NCBI GenBank assembly: GCA_947304495.1
Contig: CAMZBG010000026.1
Span: forward strand, 1-19,676
Direction: 5' to 3'
Source: an uncultured Clostridia bacterium
GTDB lineage: Bacteria > Bacillota_I > Bacilli_A > RF39 > UBA660
Length of the DNA: 19,676 bases
Shown: one piece after another, positions 7,998 to 15,723 of the stretch
Layout of the letters: each line of letters starts with the position of its first letter
How positions within the stretch are numbered: the stretch's first letter is position 1
The notes under the pieces: model-generated
What the model was told of the DNA's origin: nothing
The model's input: the letters and a program-made list of their open reading frames with translations, nothing else
Databases searched by the model: none
Made by a program: the position numbers and the translations under genes

Positions 7998-8723
7998 ATG
8001 GCTAAAGTTAATATTACAACTGGTATATTATTTGCTAATGATAACGAATACGCTATTTATGAAATGTATATTCCCGGAACAGATACCGAAGATAATAAAT
8101 ACTTTATCTGTGTACCAACAAAAGAATATCAAGAATATCAAATAATAGTAGATTTTGCTGAAGTAAATCTTTATAGTCTAACCAAAGAAGCTCGTCTTGA
8201 AGCGATAAAAAAAGCTGCTAATAGAGCATTTGCTAGTTTTAAGAACATTATCTACGTTATTCCTAATATCGATGTTGAAGAAAGACTAGATGCTCTTGAT
8301 TATAATGATGATACGTTATTTACCAAATTTCACAATCGTGTAATGAAATATGTTACCAATGCCTATTGGGCAGTCAAAACAGCTAATCATAACGTTACCC
8401 TACCTGAAGTAGTTAATATTATCACCGATACTGATGCTGATAAAAAATATATTGATTGGTTACAATTACATAAAAGTAGTGATAACTTTATTATGATCAC
8501 AATAAATTCTCCAGTAAATAATACTGAATTTCCTGGTGATGAAGGTGGTACTGCTCTAGCAGGCGGCCCTAGCGATCTTGAAAAAGAGAATACTAATACA
8601 AGAAAATTGATACCTCCTAAAAAAGGAAAACCATCTGGTGGCTTTAGCAATATTATCTATTTCACAATTATCCTTGGAGCCATTGCTATCGGCCTAGTTA
8701 TAGGTTACCTAATTATGAAATAA
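7998..8723 (+). CDS. Unknown C-terminally membrane-anchored protein
   Basis: Unrecognised protein of 241 residues. About 175 residues form a soluble N-terminal domain with alternating strands and helices (for example KNIIYVIPNIDVEERLDALD). A Gly/Pro/Lys-rich linker follows (GGTALAGGPSD to PPKKGKPSGG). One C-terminal transmembrane helix (about 218-239) ends in YLIMK, with only a couple of residues outside. The domain is therefore predicted to face the cytoplasm as a tail-anchored protein. A GTG at 7989 is in frame but falls inside the ribosome site (AGAGGTGAT), so the ATG at 7998 is preferred. It is divergent from the three-gene unknown operon, sharing a promoter region with palindromes, which suggests joint regulation. 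It ends in a bidirectional terminator shared with rnfD. Confidence 0.8.
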   Translation: MAKVNITTGILFANDNEYAIYEMYIPGTDTEDNKYFICVPTKEYQEYQIIVDFAEVNLYSLTKEARLEAIKKAANRAFASFKNIIYVIPNIDVEERLDALDYNDDTLFTKFHNRVMKYVTNAYWAVKTANHNVTLPEVVNIITDTDADKKYIDWLQLHKSSDNFIMITINSPVNNTEFPGDEGGTALAGGPSDLEKENTNTRKLIPPKKGKPSGGFSNIIYFTIILGAIAIGLVIGYLIMK

Positions 8724-8752
8724 AAAAAACATATAGAAATATATGTTTTTTT
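8722..8752. terminator. Bidirectional terminator between convergent genes
   Basis: A long A/T stem with ACATATA (8729-8735) and TATATGT (8740-8746) around loop GAAA is flanked by A8 on the left and T7 on the right. It works on both strands, overlaps the stop codon of the plus gene and ends at that of rnfD. Confidence 0.85.
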
Positions 8753-9752
8753 ATATTATTTTTGAAATAACAGCTATTACAATTATCATTATGATAATTA
8801 AACTAACAAGAACTGTATTATATACTTTTTTATTATATTTAAACTTAGCACTATTATTTTCAATTACTTTTACTAAACATAATTCACCAAATATAAAACT
8901 TATTACAATAGCCATATCAGGAACGATAAATCTAAGTACCGAAGATATTATACCTAAAATAATACCATAAATAATTTGTCCTTCTTTAATTGTTGGACTA
9001 ACCATATAATCACTAAGTGTATAAATAACTAAAAACAATAGATAACCTGATAATATCTGAAATAATCCAAACCAAATATTAAAATCTTTAATTATACCTA
9101 TCAAAGCCATAATAATAAATATCGTCAATATATATGAAATTACTAAATTGTATTTGATAGATCTTTTATAAAATAAATATATAAATACAAATACTACTAA
9201 TAACGGTGCTAAATTATTTATTCCTACCAAATAATTCTTAATTCCTCCACCAAGATTTAATAATTCACTACAACTAAGTAAATATTTAGCATTATGTAAT
9301 TCCATTAATGGTGTATTTATATCATTAATAAAGTATCTACCTAATATAATAACCAATAATCCATATAATGTACATGATAAATTGATCTTTTTAAACAGAT
9401 ATTTAATTATTAAAGTTACTACTATTCCTAATAATAAAATATAAATATTTACATTTATTCCCAGTAACCCATATATTAAAGCAATAATATGAATATTATC
9501 TTCATTATATATCTTTAAGAAATCATTTTTCTTTAACAATAAATTTATAATATAAGCTAATATACTCATTACTATAAATACTATTCCAATTGATTTTATT
9601 AAAGATAAAACTAATTCTTTATTTCCAATAATTAAATTAATAATACTTATAATTAAAGCAAAACTAACTAGAGATATAAAATATCTATCATATATTTTTT
9701 TAGTACTATTACTAGACTTAATAAATGTTTTATTCTTAACTATATACTCCAT
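8751..9752 (-). CDS. rnfD: RnfD/NqrB-family membrane protein, no visible flavin site
   Basis: Polytopic membrane protein of 333 residues with about nine to ten hydrophobic helices, close to the usual RnfD length. The C-terminal signature SPTIKEGQIIYGIILGIISSVLRF (about 252-275) matches the RnfD TDPVTSPT...GxxxYGxxxGxxxxxxR block, although TDP is replaced by SDY (247-249). RnfD normally carries covalent FMN on Thr in an S/T-GAT motif. The corresponding loop (about 155-185, AKYLLSCSELLNLGGG) shows no such motif. In Rnf complexes RnfD helps pass electrons across the membrane between ferredoxin and NAD, coupled to Na+ or H+ movement. The ATG overlaps the rnfC stop by one base, so the two are translationally coupled. 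The operon ends here; RnfG, E, A and B are not adjacent. The family call is fairly safe; activity is uncertain. Confidence 0.75.
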   Translation of the reverse strand: MEYIVKNKTFIKSSNSTKKIYDRYFISLVSFALIISIINLIIGNKELVLSLIKSIGIVFIVMSILAYIINLLLKKNDFLKIYNEDNIHIIALIYGLLGINVNIYILLLGIVVTLIIKYLFKKINLSCTLYGLLVIILGRYFINDINTPLMELHNAKYLLSCSELLNLGGGIKNYLVGINNLAPLLVVFVFIYLFYKRSIKYNLVISYILTIFIIMALIGIIKDFNIWFGLFQILSGYLLFLVIYTLSDYMVSPTIKEGQIIYGIILGIISSVLRFIVPDMAIVISFIFGELCLVKVIENNSAKFKYNKKVYNTVLVSLIIIMIIVIAVISKII

Positions 9753-10993
9753 TATTTATATCCCCCTTTAATTTCATTAATTATTTCTCTAACTTCTATC
9801 TTAGAAGGACATATATAAGAACATAATCCACAATTAATACATTTATCTATTTTTAAATCTTTAGCCTTGTTTTTATTTTCCATAATCAAAGAAGGAATAA
9901 GATTCATTGGACATACTTCACTACATTTACCACATTTAATACATGGATATACCTTTTCTTCAAAATCTTCCATAACTAATACATTATTAATATCAGCTGT
10001 TACTATCAAATTATCACTAGGTATAGCCTTACCCATCATTGCTCCTCCAGCAATTAGTATTGGCTTCTTAATATCTTTTAGAATATCAGTTTTTAAAAAT
10101 ACTTCATTGATATTTGTACCAATCTTTAACTTATAATTAGCTGGATTCTTAATACCTGGTCCAGTTATTGTAATTATTCTCTCAGTTAATGGCTTATGAT
10201 ATTTAATGGCCTCATATATTGCATATATAGTTGATACATTATTGACAATTACTCCTACCTCTAAAGGTATCTTGTTATAGTTTAGTTCTAATATTGTCGA
10301 TACCAAATATCTTTCATATCCACTTGGATATATATCTTCAATAGGATATATCTTAATATTAGGATATGTATTAATATGCTTTAACAATTTGTCTATTACC
10401 ATTGTATTATTTTCATTAATCGCTATATAAGTCTTATCGATATTCATAATATCCATAATTGCATCTATTCCCTCAAGTAATTCTTCAGCATTATGATATA
10501 TCAAAGCACTATCAGCACTAATATATGGTTCACATTCAGCGGCATTGACAATTAAATAATTAACTTTATTATTCGTATCATACTTAATATATGTAGGAAA
10601 TCCAGCCCCTCCCATACCTACAATACTACTATTCTTTAATATTTCAATAAACTCATTCTTACTATAATTATTTATATTGTTCTTCTTACCTACTTTATTT
10701 AAATATTTATCTTTAAAATCATTTTCAATAACCACACATTTAACTTTTTTACCATTACTTATATATTTATCTTCAAAACCAATAACTACCCCACTCACAC
10801 TAGAAACTAAAGGACTATCGACAACATTACTCTTGCCAAGAGTACTCCCTATCATAACATAGTCTCCAGCTTTAATAACTGGCTTATATGTATAACCAAG
10901 TCTACTCTCTAACGGAATATATATTATCTGAATATCGATATCACTAATAATTTTTTTATTGGGATTTATCTTATAACCATATAATGTCACCAT
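9752..10993 (-). CDS. rnfC: Electron transport complex subunit RnfC
   Basis: Peripheral NADH/ferredoxin-side subunit of the Rnf complex; 413 residues, near the family norm. An N-terminal barrel-sandwich domain (about 25-75) is followed by the glycine-rich GMGGAGFPTYIK (126-137) that binds FMN/NADH in Complex I 51-kDa-like proteins. NAAECEPY at 150-157 is typical of RnfC. The SLBB-like region precedes two 4Fe-4S motifs: C351, C354, C357, C361 and C385, C388, C391, C395. All eight cysteines are intact, so this subunit looks functional. The stop codon overlaps the rnfD start. The ATG has AGGAGGG upstream. A PduS-like reductase is an alternative for a lone RnfC homolog, but the adjacent RnfD-like protein argues for Rnf. 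Confidence 0.92.
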   Translation of the reverse strand: MVTLYGYKINPNKKIISDIDIQIIYIPLESRLGYTYKPVIKAGDYVMIGSTLGKSNVVDSPLVSSVSGVVIGFEDKYISNGKKVKCVVIENDFKDKYLNKVGKKNNINNYSKNEFIEILKNSSIVGMGGAGFPTYIKYDTNNKVNYLIVNAAECEPYISADSALIYHNAEELLEGIDAIMDIMNIDKTYIAINENNTMVIDKLLKHINTYPNIKIYPIEDIYPSGYERYLVSTILELNYNKIPLEVGVIVNNVSTIYAIYEAIKYHKPLTERIITITGPGIKNPANYKLKIGTNINEVFLKTDILKDIKKPILIAGGAMMGKAIPSDNLIVTADINNVLVMEDFEEKVYPCIKCGKCSEVCPMNLIPSLIMENKNKAKDLKIDKCINCGLCSYICPSKIEVREIINEIKGGYK

Positions 10994-11014
10994 ATTCTAG
11001 CCCTCCTTATGATA

Positions 11015-11043
11015 ATTATACTATAAAATAATCAAAAAATGAA
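11015..11043 (-). promoter_or_regulatory. Possible rnfCD promoter
   Basis: TATAAT on minus (11020-11015) with a poor -35 (TTCATT, 11043-11038) at 17-base spacing, 21 bases upstream of rnfC. It overlaps the T-run of the weak upstream hairpin. Confidence 0.42.
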
Positions 11044-11061
11044 GAAGTATTATTTTACTTC
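11034..11061 (-). terminator. Weak hairpin terminator after the Ig-like protein gene
   Basis: A 6-bp stem GAAGTA/TACTTC (11044-11049 and 11056-11061) holds the stop codon at its loop, followed on minus by six T (11039-11034) after a 4-base gap. The stem is short, so read-through into rnfCD is likely. Confidence 0.4.
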
Positions 11062-11487
11062 CTCACTCTTATTACTAAAACTTATTTTTTTAACTTTAGA
11101 TATATCTCTATCAAAAGAAACACTAATATCTAAAGACTTTCCACTTTCAAATTTAACATCATGTAATGCTAAAGATGAAAATGTCTCATCTTCCAACTCA
11201 AATATAATATACATATCATCTACATAAATTAATCCAATATCAGAATTATTACTAACTAATGCACTATAATTAGAAATACCATTTTGAGTAAATAACACTT
11301 GATTAGTAATTGATAAATCTCCATAAAAGGTATCCTTTAATATATCCTTATCATTAAGAACATCCATACCATTAATTTCTAATTCATTATTCTTATCATT
11401 TTTATCCCTTACTAAGAAATATATACTTAAAGATATAGATACTAAAATTACCAATGAAAGTAACCCAATTATAATCTTATTTTTCAT
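11050..11487 (-). CDS. Membrane-anchored or secreted small Ig-like protein
   Basis: A 145-residue protein with a Lys-start and one hydrophobic helix at 5-25, without a lipobox Cys or clear cleavage site, so it is probably an N-terminally anchored protein with its domain outside. The extracellular part has alternating beta strands: ITNQVLFTQNGISNYSALVSNNSD, a central YVDDMYIIFELEDETFSSL, and a final strand region with FESGKSLDISVSFDRDISKVKKISF. This order (intention to compare tissue-free, a strand, an SxxxSxxxxxD turn and a closing strand) resembles FxLYD-type and DUF3426-type Ig-like extracytoplasmic domains; that is a pattern impression, not a proven match. It follows the CofE-like gene by 8 bases with its own AGGAGGT site and precedes rnfC, so it is probably co-transcribed with the ligase gene. 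Confidence 0.7.
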   Translation of the reverse strand: MKNKIIIGLLSLVILVSISLSIYFLVRDKNDKNNELEINGMDVLNDKDILKDTFYGDLSITNQVLFTQNGISNYSALVSNNSDIGLIYVDDMYIIFELEDETFSSLALHDVKFESGKSLDISVSFDRDISKVKKISFSNKSEEVK

Positions 11488-11495
11488 ATTACCTC

Positions 11496-12677
11496 CTAAT
11501 CGGCATAATTATCAAAATAACCTTGAATAAATACTACTGGTGTTCCCTTATCTCCTGATCCACTAGTTAAATCACATAATGAACCAATCAAATCAGTAAG
11601 TCTTCTAGGAGTTGTACCTTGACTAGCCATTGAACCAGTTAAATTACTACTTTTAGCTCTAATCTCTTTCTTGATTGCTTCAGCTAACTCTTCTCCACGC
11701 AAATCATCATATACATTATCAGAAATATATTTTAATTTAATTTCATTTGGTGTTCCATTTAAGCCACTCGTATGAGCTGGTGAAACTACTGGATCAGCTA
11801 ATTCCCAAATTCCTCCAACTGGATCCCTAAATGCTCCATCTCCATAAACCATAACTTCAATAGTCTTACCAGTTAATTCTTTCATCTTTGCTTGAATCGT
11901 TTCAACTAACTTTTGACCAGTCTTTGGAAACAATTTAAGTCTCTCTTCCGTAGATTTATTTGAACCAAGCAATCCATATTCTGGATTAAATCCAGATCCA
12001 TCTACTGGTTTATTCATTATTTCATATAATCCATATACATTTGCTTTATTATCTTTTAACAATTTATTAGTCTCAAATCTCGTATGAATATCACAATTGA
12101 TAACATTATTCGTATATTTTAATATATCTCTAGCATCATTTGAAAAAACAAATTCAACCTTACAATTTTCACTTTCAATTAATTCACGATAAAATGAAAC
12201 CATATTAATTCCTGTAAATGGATGTACAAACTTAGAAAAGTATTTTTCATAATCTGCTTCACTTATTACATCACTAGTTTTAAATGGACTATTAATTAAA
12301 TCTTCCTTATCCATAATACTGTTACCAACTTCATCTTTAGGAAAAGATAGTAACATTGTAATCTTATCCATTCCTCTAGCTATTCCTTTTAATATTAAAG
12401 AAAAACGATTTCTACTTAATATTGGAAATACTAAACCAACTTCCTTTTCAGGAAATAAATTAGTAACAAATGTTGCTATATTATCAACTGAAACATAATT
12501 TCCTTCTGATATTCCTACTACTGCTTCTGTTATTGCAATAATATCTCTATCATGAAATTCAAACCCTTCATTTTCTTTAGCTTTCATAACTGAATCAATA
12601 ACAGTATTAACTAAATCGGTATCCTCTTTAATTATTGGGGTTCTTATTCCCCTGACAACAGTGCCTACACACCTCAT
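11496..12677 (-). CDS. CofE-like (coenzyme F420-0:L-glutamate ligase family) protein
   Basis: A 393-residue cytoplasmic protein matching the F420 gamma-glutamyl ligase fold family (PF01996), in the long form found in many Bacillota. The N-terminal strand VGTVVRGIRTPII precedes DRDIIAITEAVVGISEGNY (43-61), which matches the family's GDxxxxxxKxxSxxEG block. VYGDGAFRDPVGGIWELADP (278-297) and the later TTPRRLTDLIGSLCDL (355-370) look like the nucleotide/metal-binding core. True CofE adds glutamate to F420-0 using GTP. No F420 genes are visible here, and most Bacilli lack F420, so the real substrate is probably another acid accepting a glutamyl or amino-acid group (inference). It has its own promoter (12703-12731), a GGGAGGA site, and is divergent from the RNB-family gene. 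Confidence 0.8.
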   Translation of the reverse strand: MRCVGTVVRGIRTPIIKEDTDLVNTVIDSVMKAKENEGFEFHDRDIIAITEAVVGISEGNYVSVDNIATFVTNLFPEKEVGLVFPILSRNRFSLILKGIARGMDKITMLLSFPKDEVGNSIMDKEDLINSPFKTSDVISEADYEKYFSKFVHPFTGINMVSFYRELIESENCKVEFVFSNDARDILKYTNNVINCDIHTRFETNKLLKDNKANVYGLYEIMNKPVDGSGFNPEYGLLGSNKSTEERLKLFPKTGQKLVETIQAKMKELTGKTIEVMVYGDGAFRDPVGGIWELADPVVSPAHTSGLNGTPNEIKLKYISDNVYDDLRGEELAEAIKKEIRAKSSNLTGSMASQGTTPRRLTDLIGSLCDLTSGSGDKGTPVVFIQGYFDNYAD

Positions 12678-12702
12678 AATTTTCCTCCCATCATACCCTT
12701 TA

Positions 12703-12731
12703 ATTTTAGCATTTTATTAGAAAAAAAACAA
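12703..12731 (-). promoter_or_regulatory. Promoter of the CofE-like gene
   Basis: Minus-strand TTGTTT (12731-12726), 17-base spacer containing a TGC extension, and TAAAAT (12708-12703), about 25 bases from the ATG. Confidence 0.6.
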
Positions 12732-12791
12732 TATAATCAATTAATTTATTAAATATTTTAAATTTAATATATCAAATTTCCGTAAACTATA

Positions 12792-12820
12792 TTGATTTAT
12801 ATATTTATGTCTATTATACT
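12792..12820 (+). promoter_or_regulatory. Promoter of the RNB-family gene
   Basis: TTGATT (12792-12797), 17-base spacer, TATACT (12815-12820), 33 bases upstream of the ATG. It is divergent from the CofE-like promoter; the two -35 boxes are about 60 bases apart. Confidence 0.68.
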
Positions 12821-12853
12821 AAAATTACATAACATACAGGGGGAACAAAATAT

Positions 12854-14854
12854 ATGAAAAACACATTTTTGAACACTACAAAAAATAAAATTAGTGACAC
12901 AACTCAAACCGAAGGAATTAAATTTCCTGATGATGTCTTTATCGGAACTGTCTTAACAAGTGGTTCTACCATGAAATACATTGAATTTGAAAACAAAAAT
13001 ATTTTTATTAATCAAGATCAAGCAGACAGTCTACTCTTAAACGATGTTGTCGTTTTTAGAATCAATGAAGATAAAGAAGCTGAAATTATCTCAATTTCTG
13101 AAAGACCACTTTCAAAAATGACATGCCGCGTAAAAGTTGAAAACGGCGTAAAAAAAATTATTCCGTTTAATCCTGGAATAAAACTAATCTTTCCTAAAGA
13201 TTTTCCAAGCGATCTTTATGATGGCGATATCATCTTAATTGATACCGATAAACCTGTTGAAACTGATGAATATGTACATGCCAAATTTATCAAAAAAATT
13301 GGTAGAGCAGATGATCCTAACATTGAAGATGAAGAAATTGCTCGAAACTATGGCTTTGATAATGATTTTTCCGAAGAATATATGGCCGAATTAGCAACCT
13401 ACCCTGAAGAATTCACTGAAGCTGACATGGTTGGCAGAGTCGATTATCGTAAACAACACTGTTTTACTATTGATGGCATATATACCAAAGATATGGATGA
13501 TGGCGTATATGCTGAAAAATTAAATAATGATGTAACTCGTGTCTATGTTCACTTAAATGCCATAAACGAAATTATTAAACCAGATGGTCCTGTATATATG
13601 CGTGCACTTGCAAAAACAGTTAGCTGCTACATTCAAAATTCCGTTTTTGCATTATTTCATTCGAAAATATCTAATGGTATTGGTTCACTAAACGAAGGAA
13701 AAGATCGACTAACTAAAACCATAATTATGGATGTCGATAAACAAGGTAATATTATCGATTTTGATATTGTCAAATCAGTAATCAATTCCAAAAAGAAAAT
13801 GGCCTATGATGCCGTTGATCAAATATTACTTGGTAAAGGCATACCTGAAGGATATGAAGAATATGTCGATGAAATTAAGTTACTATATGACGTTGCTATG
13901 AAACTAAAAAAACGTTATATTATGAATGGTCGTTTAGAATTTGCTAACTTAGAGGCTAAAGAAACCTTTAATGAAGATGGAACTATAAGTACACTAGAAA
14001 ATCCTTCATATAGTCCTGGCGGTAAACTAATCGAATTTTTGATGACCGCCGCCGGTGAAACTATTGGTAACTGGGCCCTATATATGGGGATTCCAATGAT
14101 TTTCCGTGTTCTAGAGCCACCACCATTAAAAAAGGTGAATAAAGCTATTGATAAAATAAACAAATTAGGTTTTAAATTTCCACATATTACAAACGGCGGA
14201 GATTTAACAATAATCAGAAAAATCATCAATGAAACTAAAGATAATCCTTTATTTCCAATAATTAGCGATATCTTAATTAAAGGTATGCACAAAGCAAGAT
14301 ACAGTGTCAAAAACCTTGGTCACTTTGCGCAAAGTTTAATAGCCTATATGCAAATTACATCACTAGTAAGAAGATTTCCTGATTACCGAAATCATATGAT
14401 TATCGATAAAATCCTTGATGGTTCAATATATGAATGTGATATAGACCAATTAACCGCAGAACTAACAAACATAGCCCACCATTCATCAATTATGGAAAGA
14501 AATGCTAAAGCGGCTGAAGAAGATGGAAAAAGAAGAGGTCGAATAAGATTCTTTGAAGACCGTATTGGTCAAAATTATGAAGCTATGGTTTGTGAAATGA
14601 ATAATACTATTAGAGTTCTCATATATGATATAGATACTATGATTAATTATGATGATGTCGATGAAAATTTCATCTTTGATAATAAGAAAAAACGTCTATA
14701 CGATACCCAAACTGGTGAATATCTATATCCTGGAACAAAAGTTATCGTTGAAATTACTGAAGCCGATCATGGCACCGGAACATTAAAAGTAAAAATTAAA
14801 AGTATTGTTTTACCACCACCTGAAAATAAGCCAAAGAAAAAGCAACTAAAATAG
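12854..14854 (+). CDS. Divergent RNase II/R-family exoribonuclease paralog
   Basis: A 666-residue RNB-domain protein. The N-terminal 190 residues fit degenerate cold-shock-type OB folds. The catalytic block RVDYRKQHCFTIDGIYTKDMDD (195-216) keeps all four metal-binding aspartates, D207, D213, D215 and D216. The downstream TSLVRRFPDYRNH (502-514) corresponds to TSPIRRYPDLxxHR of RNase R and retains the Arg pair. KISNGIGSLNEGKDRL (271-286) matches the LSNGLCSLNPxxDRL block. Departures are VHLNAIN (232-238) for the usual VHIADVS, and RVLEPP for RVHEPP. A short C-terminal S1-like region ends in a Lys-rich tail. It probably degrades RNA 3' to 5' processively, but its substrate is unknown. A separate gene at 19174-19676 encodes a conventional RNase R, so this is a paralog. 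The ATG follows AGGGGGA at 9 bases. Confidence 0.88.
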   Translation: MKNTFLNTTKNKISDTTQTEGIKFPDDVFIGTVLTSGSTMKYIEFENKNIFINQDQADSLLLNDVVVFRINEDKEAEIISISERPLSKMTCRVKVENGVKKIIPFNPGIKLIFPKDFPSDLYDGDIILIDTDKPVETDEYVHAKFIKKIGRADDPNIEDEEIARNYGFDNDFSEEYMAELATYPEEFTEADMVGRVDYRKQHCFTIDGIYTKDMDDGVYAEKLNNDVTRVYVHLNAINEIIKPDGPVYMRALAKTVSCYIQNSVFALFHSKISNGIGSLNEGKDRLTKTIIMDVDKQGNIIDFDIVKSVINSKKKMAYDAVDQILLGKGIPEGYEEYVDEIKLLYDVAMKLKKRYIMNGRLEFANLEAKETFNEDGTISTLENPSYSPGGKLIEFLMTAAGETIGNWALYMGIPMIFRVLEPPPLKKVNKAIDKINKLGFKFPHITNGGDLTIIRKIINETKDNPLFPIISDILIKGMHKARYSVKNLGHFAQSLIAYMQITSLVRRFPDYRNHMIIDKILDGSIYECDIDQLTAELTNIAHHSSIMERNAKAAEEDGKRRGRIRFFEDRIGQNYEAMVCEMNNTIRVLIYDIDTMINYDDVDENFIFDNKKKRLYDTQTGEYLYPGTKVIVEITEADHGTGTLKVKIKSIVLPPPENKPKKKQLK

Positions 14855-14863
14855 TTGCTTTTT
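14837..14863 (+). terminator. Terminator of the RNB-family gene
   Basis: A 12-bp perfect stem AAAAAGCAACTA (14837-14848) with TAGTTGCTTTTT (14852-14863) and a 3-base loop. The TAG stop codon lies inside the stem. The A-run on the left could also stop minus-strand transcription from yqeY. Confidence 0.88.
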
Positions 14864-14866
14864 ATA

Positions 14867-14938
14867 TACCACTATAGAATAGGTGTTCTAATTTTGTAAG
14901 TGATTACTAGAAACGATATTCTATAGATGATACCACTA
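14867..14938. repeat. Short palindromic element with flanking direct repeats
   Basis: CTATAGAATA (14872-14881) and TATTCTATAG (14917-14926) are perfect 10-bp inverted arms with a partly self-complementary interior (GTTCTA...TAGAAAC). TACCACTA occurs at both ends (14867-14874 and 14931-14938), like a target duplication or a longer stem. It lies between two convergent genes, and its right copy overlaps the yqeY stop codon. Confidence 0.45.
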
Positions 14939-15385
14939 AATATTTTGAAGTTTTTCCTTGATAATGGCATTAACTTTAGCCATATCTGCTCTACCCTTTA
15001 ATTTTGGTGATACTTCACGCATAATTAATCCCATATCCTTAGCAGATGTTGGATTAACGGTAGCAAAAGCTTCATCAATTATTGCATTAACTTCATCTTC
15101 AGATAATTGTTCAGGCATATATCTTTTTAGTATTTCAATTTCTTGTTGATATTGATCTACTAAATCAGTACGATTAGCTTTACTAAATTCAGCAATTGAA
15201 TCATTACGCATCTTAATTTGTTTAGCAAGTACTGAAACAACTTCTTCATCATTTAAATCTCTTTTTAGATTAATTTTTTCTAACTGAATAGCACCTTTAA
15301 CCATTCTGATAACTCCTAAAGAAAAAGTATCCTTGTTCTTCATAAAATTAATCATATCATTATTTATTCTCTCTGATAAATTCAT
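14936..15385 (-). CDS. yqeY: GatB/YqeY-domain protein
   Basis: A 149-residue YqeY-family protein whose helical domain resembles the tail of the GatB amidotransferase subunit, proposed to touch tRNA; its precise job is unknown. Family features are visible: LGVIRMVKGAIQLEKI near the N-terminus, EVVSVLAKQIKMRNDSIAEF in the middle, EIEILKRYMPEQLSEDE, and the closing KDMGLIMREVSPKLKGRADMAKVNAIIKEKL. A GTG at 15394 is in frame, but it directly abuts the AGGAG site; the ATG at 15385 has 8-base spacing and is preferred. It follows rpsU by 11 bases, the same rpsU-yqeY order as in Bacillus subtilis. Confidence 0.93.
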   Translation of the reverse strand: MNLSERINNDMINFMKNKDTFSLGVIRMVKGAIQLEKINLKRDLNDEEVVSVLAKQIKMRNDSIAEFSKANRTDLVDQYQQEIEILKRYMPEQLSEDEVNAIIDEAFATVNPTSAKDMGLIMREVSPKLKGRADMAKVNAIIKEKLQNI

Positions 15386-15396
15386 ACTCTTCACTC

Positions 15397-15588
15397 CTAG
15401 TATCTATTCTTATTATTCTTTCTTGAATTAATCGTATTAATTTTCTTTTCTTCTCTATGACGAACTCCAGGTTTTTTATAACCATCTGCTCTTTCTCTAG
15501 CTTTAGAAAGGGTCCCACTTCTAGCTGTTTCTGTTTTGAATCTTCTCAAAGCAAATTCCAAATTATTATTCTTAACAATTGTAGACAT
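15397..15588 (-). CDS. rpsU: 30S ribosomal protein bS21
   Basis: A 63-residue basic protein. MSTIVKNNNLEFALRRFK is the typical bS21 start, followed by an Arg/Lys-rich helical region with the KPGVRHREEKK block. It binds the 3' domain of 16S rRNA in the small subunit and aids initiation. It is slightly longer than the common 57-58 residues because of a basic NSRKNNKNRY tail. The GGGAGGG ribosome site is strong, and a good extended -10 promoter lies upstream. It leads the rpsU-yqeY operon. Confidence 0.96.
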   Translation of the reverse strand: MSTIVKNNNLEFALRRFKTETARSGTLSKARERADGYKKPGVRHREEKKINTINSRKNNKNRY

Positions 15589-15617
15589 TTCTATCCCTCC
15601 CTTCGCTTGACAACTAG

Positions 15618-15646
15618 ATTATAACAGATTTTTTTTGATTATTCAA
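15618..15646 (-). promoter_or_regulatory. Promoter of rpsU-yqeY
   Basis: Minus-strand TTGAAT (15646-15641), 17-base spacer, then a TGT extension and perfect TATAAT (15623-15618), 29 bases upstream of the rpsU ATG. Confidence 0.8.
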
Positions 15647-15665
15647 TAGAAAAAGCGCTAAAATC

Positions 15666-15702
15666 CGACATTTTTATTGTTCTAATCGACATTTTATGTT
15701 AT
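15666..15702. repeat. Tandem CGACATTTT repeat at a promoter
   Basis: CGACATTTTTATTGTT (starting 15666) recurs as CGACATTTTATGTT (starting 15687), exactly 21 bases apart, about two helical turns. The copies cover the -35 and spacer of the plus-strand gene at 15724, as tandem regulator sites often do. Confidence 0.4.
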
Positions 15703-15705
15703 AGT
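15677..15705 (+). promoter_or_regulatory. Promoter of the Cys/His unknown gene
   Basis: TTGTTC (15677-15682), 17-base spacer ending in a TGT extension, TATAGT (15700-15705), 18 bases upstream of the ATG at 15724. Confidence 0.6.
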
Positions 15706-15723
15706 CAAAATGGAGGAACGTAT

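Noticed and set aside
8743..8970. Plus-strand hydrophobic ORF after the terminator
   Set aside because: It is the antisense of the 3' end of rnfD and starts inside the bidirectional terminator.
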